DNA of 64,000 nt from Lepidurus packardi (lineage: Eukaryota; Arthropoda; Branchiopoda; Notostraca; Triopsidae), in the NCBI GenBank assembly GCA_023053545.1, contig JAKZAN010000001.1, positions 7,832,565 through 7,896,564 on the forward strand, given 5' to 3'. Under the pieces are notes generated by a model. It searched no databases. It was not told where the DNA came from and was given only the letters and a program-made list of their open reading frames with translations. Made by a program: the position numbers and the translations under genes. This document shows, one piece after another, positions 61,201 to 64,000 of this stretch (positions are counted from its first letter, which is position 1; every line of letters begins with the position of its first letter).

Positions 61201-63828
61201 CTTCTTTGGGTTCTAAAGGTTTAGCTTGACTCTCTACGACACTTTCTAATACTGCAGGAGCTCCTTTCGTAGATATCTTGCGAAGAGCTTGAGCCACTTC
61301 GGGTTTTTCTGAAGGCAATGTTAGAGTCTTGCCCTCAGTTCGCGTTTCGGTCACTACAGTAGTCTCTCGGGATGAAATCTTCCTGGTGGCCGTTGCCTAT
61401 AAAGTTTACACTTGATGTTTAAACTTTCCTTCTCTTAACAAATATGGGGATTGCAACGGCAGTGGTTATTCCTTACCAATTCAGGCTCCTGGAGGTGAAG
61501 GGGCTGTTCGTTGAGTTCTACTTGTGTTTGTGAGATCAAGGTGCCTTCTTGGGTTGAAACCTTGAGGAGAGCTGTAGCTTGTTCTGGTTTGTTGGGCTCA
61601 GTTAATAGGATGGCGTCCTGAGCTTCCGTTTGGGTTACGACTGTGGTATCTCTGGAGGAAATCTTCCGAGTTGCAACGGCCTAGAATTTTTACCAATTTT
61701 ATGATTTGTCTTACGATGAATGCTTTGGTTACCTGCTCTGTTTGGCGGGGTTCAATGGGTTTTTCTTTCTTAGCAAACGCAGATTCCATGACAGTTACAG
61801 AGTCTTTGACGGAAATCTTACGGTCGGCTTTGATTTTCTTCTGGTCAATTTCTGTTAAATGTTTGGTAGTTAGCAGTGTTTGCGTTTCTTCCGTTGTATA
61901 AGCCTCCCTACAAGAACAGTTTAGTTATATTAGCGGGAATTCAGTTATGTTGGTGTTACGTGTAGGTTTGAGGTTCAGTTGATTCTTCGGCCTTCTTGCG
62001 TCGGCTTTCTTTTTTCTTAAGTTTCTTGGAGTGCTCCTCTGCAAGGCGCTCTTTTTCCTCCTTGGCGCGCTTCAGCAGGACTTCTTCCCGTTCAGTATCT
62101 GTTAAGTCTAATTAGGTAGATTTGAGTAAGCAATTGGTGGATTTTCGTCTTTTTTATTATTTTTTTTACTTTGAACGTGAAGTCTGGCTTTCGTCACTTG
62201 GGTACCGGCCGGGTTAGACGCTTGACAAACGTATTCTCCGGCCATTTCAGGAGTTACGCTCTGGATAGTCAAAGTTGAGCGCTCATCTGTTAAGCGTAAC
62301 TTTATGTTTGCTGTGCTTTTCACGATCTTATCGTTATAGAACCAAGCCACATCTAAATAATGTATTTTATTTTAGCAACTTAATACGTCTTATAGGAAAT
62401 GTACCTGGTTTGGGTTTTCCTGCAAAATAGCACTCGAAAGTGGCCGTTTCAAGCTCCCTGGCCCGGCAGTCCGTCGCCTCGTTTGTAAACTGAGGGGCTT
62501 GTTGCGTTTCTGCTCAAAACACAAGTTAAATTGTTGGCTTTCTGCTAGTTCACGTTCGCTTTTATGTTTACTCTGTAAATACCATGCGCAAAGTCAGTCA
62601 AACTGCACACCATGCTCAGAAATAACTATGGTTTAGTTAAGGATGCAAACCTCAGTACGGGAACCAATCTGCCCAACTGCAACGGATAGTAGTGCAATTG
62701 CCTCAGAAGGCAACAATCAAGCGCGCACAACAGGTTGCGTCTGCGTGCATTCACTTTCGAGCAACAAAAACTCGCGCAAGTCTTCCAAACTGGGTGATAA
62801 CGGGGCTCGCTGGGCTACGGAAACAACTCTGCTATTAAGGTAATGAGCAATTAACGGGGAATCCATGCTAGGTGTTTCAGAAGTGGGTGTTTCACTATTT
62901 TCCATGATGGGAGATAAGTGAGTTGGCAAAGGTAATTGTAGCGGCAGCGTTAGGCGATCTGGGCTCGTCGGACAGTAACACCGGGTGGGGGACGTGGTCA
63001 TATCAGGTTCCGAATCGTAACCGTTGCGAGCTAGACGGTATTGGGTCCAAATGTACTGCCATACGTCAGGGTGAGTCAATGCTCCAGATCTTGATTTGGC
63101 GTGCAAGGATTCTTCAAGCTGCAAAAACTCTTCGGTGCTTGAGACAGACGCTTTGTCATCGTCCACGTGTTCAGTATTGCTGCTGCTAAGGGTGAGAATA
63201 CTGCCTGAACTATTACTAGGAGCTGACACTACCGTTCGCAGATCGGGCAACGATACGCTTACTTTGCTGTTCTGGTAACTGTCTGTACTTTTGGAAAAAT
63301 TCGAATCGAGTGTTAGTAAGCTGTCTGTGGGTTTGAGATTAGTCGGGAGGCCTTCGCAACTGAGGGCTTCGATGACGGCAGAAATAGATTTACGATGAGA
63401 CTTCAGATACACGGAAATCATGCTTTGAGCGAAAATAGAGGCTGAAGATGACGCCTCCAAGTTCTCGTTCCCGGTTGGTAGTACAAGGGTTTTTGATATA
63501 TCGCTGTCACTGGGGTATTTAACCATAGGAGGTTGAGTTACAGGATCGGAGATAAAGACAGAATCATCCCCAATGGATACATCGTCCATAGAAAGGGAAC
63601 TAGGAACTGCTGATGCTCTGTGATTGACCAATAGCGCAACGTTGGGAAGGAAACTAGATACATGCGGGTCCAAACTGTCTACTGACATGCCGTCACTCTC
63701 TGAATGCGTGGCCGAGCAAGAATTCGGGCGCACAATAGGGGCAGGACTCTTACCTTGCATCTGGGCTTTGAGCATTTCCATACGAGTTACCCATTCTGGC
63801 TTACGATATATCTTCGTATCCAAGTATT
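33883..63828 (-). CDS. sls: sallimus/kettin homologue (invertebrate titin), C-terminal part, 37 exons, 5' end outside the window
   Basis: Giant elastic protein that in insects links the Z-disc to myosin filaments in muscle. The 37 exons found here total 24,455 nt and read as one frame of about 8,150 residues ending in TGA at 33885-33883. Order from the N-terminal side: linker exon (63828-63754), Ig, charged segment, ATRKxS repeat exons, helical tandem domain, giant repeat exons of 10.3 and 6.4 kb, SH3, nine Ig domains, FN3-Ig-Ig-FN3x4, unique tail. This Ig-PEVK-SH3-Ig-FN3 plan, with five FN3 domains and no kinase, is the one I know for fly sallimus; obscurin and twitchin/projectin would carry kinase domains. 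The linker RKPEWVTRMEMLKAQMQ and the upstream acceptor at 63829 show that more exons, presumably the kettin Ig array, lie to the right. Exon coordinates are given in the part entries. Confidence 0.9.
34325..37097 (-). other. sls: sallimus: FN3-Ig-Ig-FN3x3 region and first half of the last FN3
   Basis: Exons in protein order: 37097-36956 and the start of 36910-36635 (FN3-1, WRAPESDGGSRI, YAFRVTATNEIGSSDPS); the rest of 36910-36635 with 36567-36404 (Ig, VTLSCVVSGVPTPKTTW, GEYTCKVTNEAG); 36327-36028 (Ig, KITAWPSSEVSWTKN, DSGTFTVKATNTVG); 35950-35651 (FN3-2, LEWKPPTDDGGLEIFKY); 35592-35287 (FN3-3, LRWQPSESNGGLPITEY); 35232-35128 with 34795-34601 (FN3-4, LQWAPPTTTGGAELTGYIIE); 34530-34325 (first part of FN3-5, VEWGIPESDGGAAIEGY). 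The exons at 36327, 35950 and 35592 are symmetrical phase 1-1 units, one domain each. Confidence 0.9.
34929..35054. repeat. minisatellite in a sallimus intron
   Basis: About nine irregular copies of a unit close to CTATACTATCACG (13 bp), in the 332-nt intron between the exons at 35128 and 34795. The copies vary in length and in the ACG/ATC end, typical of slippage. Confidence 0.95.
37159..40513 (-). other. sls: sallimus: nine Ig domains after the SH3
   Basis: Exons in protein order: 40513-40341 with 40287-40094 (Ig, VTLECRVEGTPRPTITWFR, AGRFTCVAKNVAG); 40020-39705 (VPEPDVTWYHNGKKL); 39597-39294 (ISGIPRPTVTWYRNGVEL); 39240-38940 (KGSPNPEVVWYRNGKRL, SGEYKCIASNPVG); 38881-38628 (VTLECETKTPTTVSWYRN, AGIYSCTFDD); 38555-38283 (AKVTWHKDGEPL, EGEYTCSLGDQ); 38225-37959 (ALVRWFKDNKEI, MGEYSCRVGDQ); 37885-37771 with 37716-37562 (ASVQWLKNGETI, KAEYTCDLN); 37505-37354 with 37294-37159 (KAEWTFNGKAV, VGTYTCKLSNPCG). 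The conserved tryptophan is visible in all, and the E-Y-x-C type second cysteine in most; two (40020 and 39597) lack the usual cysteine in that position (GTYDIIARN and GDYMLNAEN). Confidence 0.9.
40570..40981 (-). other. sls: sallimus: SH3 domain
   Basis: Two exons, 40981-40799 and 40722-40570, joined in phase 1. The domain reads DLLYALTTFEADTDNCMHLVEGERVYIL, broken here as DLLYALTTFEADTDN and MHLVEGERVYIL, then EFHNSDWWFVRKHL and TGWVPANFLK. The ALxxFEA, WWFVR and GWVPANFL motifs are those of the SH3 proline-peptide groove (ALYDY, WW and GxxPxNYV equivalents). It sits directly after the repeat-rich region and may bind proline-rich sequence in cis or in a partner; that is inference. Confidence 0.92.
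41041..47440 (-). other. sls: sallimus: 6.4 kb repeat exon (degenerate SEVxxxExEGxL repeats, then KITLKPV PEVK-like repeats)
   Basis: A single exon of 6,400 nt, open throughout, starting AQSAVTVQEAFTDERTDV. The N-terminal two thirds is built of degenerate repeats of about 40 residues with a core like VSEVxxxxxEGxL followed by P-xx-QxAxxS. The C-terminal third switches to charged repeats rich in K, E, P and V, such as EEVTEQVTLKPIPAKK and VEEQDVSEKITLKPV, with a 57-codon (171 bp) higher-order period clearest at 42.4-42.9 kb. This is a PEVK-type, probably disordered elastic region. Long antisense frames on the plus strand here (for example 42789-44099) are by-products of the repeats. Confidence 0.9.
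47501..57846 (-). other. sls: sallimus: 10.3 kb repeat exon with PWGAVQLKKAERNQG arrays
   Basis: One exon of 10,346 nt without a stop, bounded by a good acceptor (CCACTTTCCAG) and donor (GTAAGT). About eleven copies of a module centred on TPWGAVQLKKAERNQGVL followed by EMEEVLLKPIPV occur: seven at 54.5-57.1 kb with a spacing of 400-428 bp (about 140 residues) and four at 51.0-52.2 kb with looser spacing. Between and after them are KPK-rich linkers ending in KAKEVQEL. The last third (47.5-49.9 kb) has the same degenerate roughly 40-residue repeats as the neighbouring 6.4 kb exon. The residues are mostly K, E, P, V, T and S, as in elastic PEVK segments. Confidence 0.92.
57847..59646 (-). other. 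largest sallimus intron seen here
   Basis: A 1.8 kb intron between the exon ending at 59647 (donor GTGATT) and the giant exon starting at 57846. AT-rich and without recognisable coding or repeat content. Its size, against the usual 50-100 nt, makes it a candidate site for splicing control or an internal promoter. Confidence 0.6.
59647..60026 (-). other. sls: sallimus: two short glutamine/threonine-rich exons before the giant exon
   Basis: Exons 60026-59851 (GELPFAVQAQFSTIMDSRW, then QTQAQISLGKVSTEVSS) and 59776-59647 (ISQATIQTGLGQVRQQVD, TSTAKRTVTEELATAVP). Low-complexity linker sequence, no fold recognised. The first exon starts in phase 1 and ends in phase 0; the second ends in phase 1, which matches the giant exon. 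Confidence 0.82.
60098..61142 (-). other. sls: sallimus: 1.0 kb exon with a tandem pair of about 97-residue helical repeats
   Basis: The exon starts with two ATRKVS-type repeats (ATATRKVSTRESMVV, then ATASRKVSVKESTLV), then TTAPWRKTK and a linker. From about 60723 to 60110 there are two consecutive units of about 97 residues that align with each other: VRALLSMVSLEPVHIQEVV with LQSFLRMVQQEAITVQELK, VEIAQLGFWLRSGVTVQEII with QEIAQVTVMLREGATCQQIM, and GTGQLPALITPEAQTALINI with DTGEYPALAKPDTQVSLVHV. The periodic hydrophobic pattern suggests several helices per unit. I do not recognise a named domain. Confidence 0.85.
61193..61907 (-). other. sls: sallimus: ATRKxS repeat exons, including two tandem 204-nt exons
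   Basis: Exons 61907-61733 (175 nt), 61680-61477 (204 nt) and 61396-61193 (204 nt). Each begins or contains the motif A-T-R-K-I/V-S-x-R/K-E/D-T/S, such as AVATRKISSRDTTVVTQTEA and ATATRKISSRETTVVTETRT, with a second weaker copy about 34 residues later (QALRKISTKGAPAVLES). The two 204-nt exons are the same size and phase 0-0, so they look like tandem exon duplicates. Being in phase, either could be skipped without breaking the frame. Confidence 0.88.
61960..62107 (-). other. sls: sallimus: highly charged helical linker exon
   Basis: The exon encodes about 49 residues dominated by K, E and R (EEVLLKRAKEEKERLAEEHS, then KKLKKKESRRKKAEES), a likely single charged helix directly after the Ig domain. 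Acceptor CTAATTAG at 62108 and donor GTAACA at 61959. Confidence 0.8.
62170..62509 (-). other. sls: sallimus: Ig domain preceding the spring region
   Basis: Exons 62509-62405 and 62352-62170 in phase 1: QAPQFTNEATDCRARELETA, TFECYFAGKPKPDVAWFYND, then LTIQSVTPEMAGEYVCQASN and TKARLHVQ. This is a complete I-set Ig with the conserved C, W and YxC pattern. Upstream it joins in phase 1 to the exon 63828-63754 (RKPEWVTRMEMLKAQMQ), a linker of the kettin part. Confidence 0.9.
62717..63753 (-). other. candidate alternative terminal exon of a short (kettin-like) isoform
   Basis: If the donor at 63753-63752 is not used, the frame of exon 63828-63754 stays open for another 345 codons and stops with TGA at 62719-62717. 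The 345-residue extension is complex, not repetitive: serine/aspartate-rich, with SGALTHPDVWQYIWTQYRLA, ARNGYDSEPDMTTSPTRCYC and SPSLEDLREFLLLESE near the end. An opening this long with protein-like composition is unlikely by chance in this AT-rich intron setting. In flies, kettin is a shorter product of the same gene, so an intron-read-through terminus is plausible. No canonical AATAAA is visible before the next exon (62509). Confidence 0.65.
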
Positions 63829-64000
63829 CTGCAATAAAAACCAACCAGTTTAAATTAGCTGGAGTTTTTCTGAGCAACAGTTAAGAGCGTGTAAGTGTAA
63901 AAGTGTCAAAGCGATTGTTGTGTAGTTTGTGTTACATATGCGAAGTGTATTTTGGGTATGATGGGAAACGGAAGGGAATAGACTGCAAAATTCAAAAGCT
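63829..64000 (-). other. sallimus: upstream intron at the window edge
   Basis: The sequence up to the acceptor (GGTTTTTATTGCAG) at 63829 is T-rich intron. A second AATTTTGCAG near the right end could be another acceptor, but no exon can be confirmed in the remaining bases. Confidence 0.6.

Noticed and set aside
1..64000. tRNA, rRNA, CRISPR array or bacterial operon structure
   Set aside because: Nothing of the kind was seen. Introns, poly(A) signals and metazoan muscle and cilium genes show this is animal nuclear DNA.

Overview
The window looks like arthropod nuclear DNA, most likely from a crustacean with a compact genome (a Daphnia-like branchiopod is my best guess). The reasons are the many spliced genes with 50-100 nt GT-AG introns, a sallimus-type titin, a single-exon divergent ionotropic receptor, and DM9 and farnesoic-acid-O-methyltransferase-like genes. 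I placed exon boundaries by hand from splice signals, reading phase and family conservation. All phases close consistently, but nothing was checked against transcripts.

Left third (1-13.4 kb): the 5' part of an SLC4 bicarbonate transporter gene on the minus strand runs off the left edge. After a 4.4 kb intergenic stretch come a single-exon PHOSPHO2-like HAD phosphatase and a second, complete, more divergent SLC4 gene with 20 exons.

Middle (13.4-33.9 kb): decayed DM9 relics; a complete two-repeat DM9 gene; a FAMeT-domain plus DM9 gene whose first intron contains a 5'-truncated non-LTR retrotransposon on the opposite strand; an FLVCR-type major facilitator; a rearranged segmental duplication in which a truncated copy of the first DNAI2 exon is joined to pieces copied from the DM9 locus 10 kb upstream; the intact axonemal dynein intermediate chain gene DNAI2; and an ionotropic receptor gene followed by a decayed fragment of a relative.

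Right half (33.9-64 kb): one giant minus-strand gene, the C-terminal part of a sallimus/kettin (invertebrate titin) homologue. I resolve 37 exons covering about 8,150 codons in one consistent frame. In protein order these are an Ig domain, a charged linker, duplicated ATRKxS repeat exons, a tandem pair of about 97-residue helical units, two giant repeat-rich exons (10.3 and 6.4 kb, the elastic PEVK-like part), an SH3 domain, nine Ig domains, an FN3-Ig-Ig-FN3x4 block and a short unique tail. A 345-codon open extension of the first visible exon suggests a short kettin-like isoform with its own C-terminus.

The genes do not form one pathway. The strongest leads are the alternative kettin-type terminus, the tandem helical domain in the sallimus spring region, the giant repeat exons, the divergent SLC4 paralogue, and the chimeric DNAI2/DM9 duplication.
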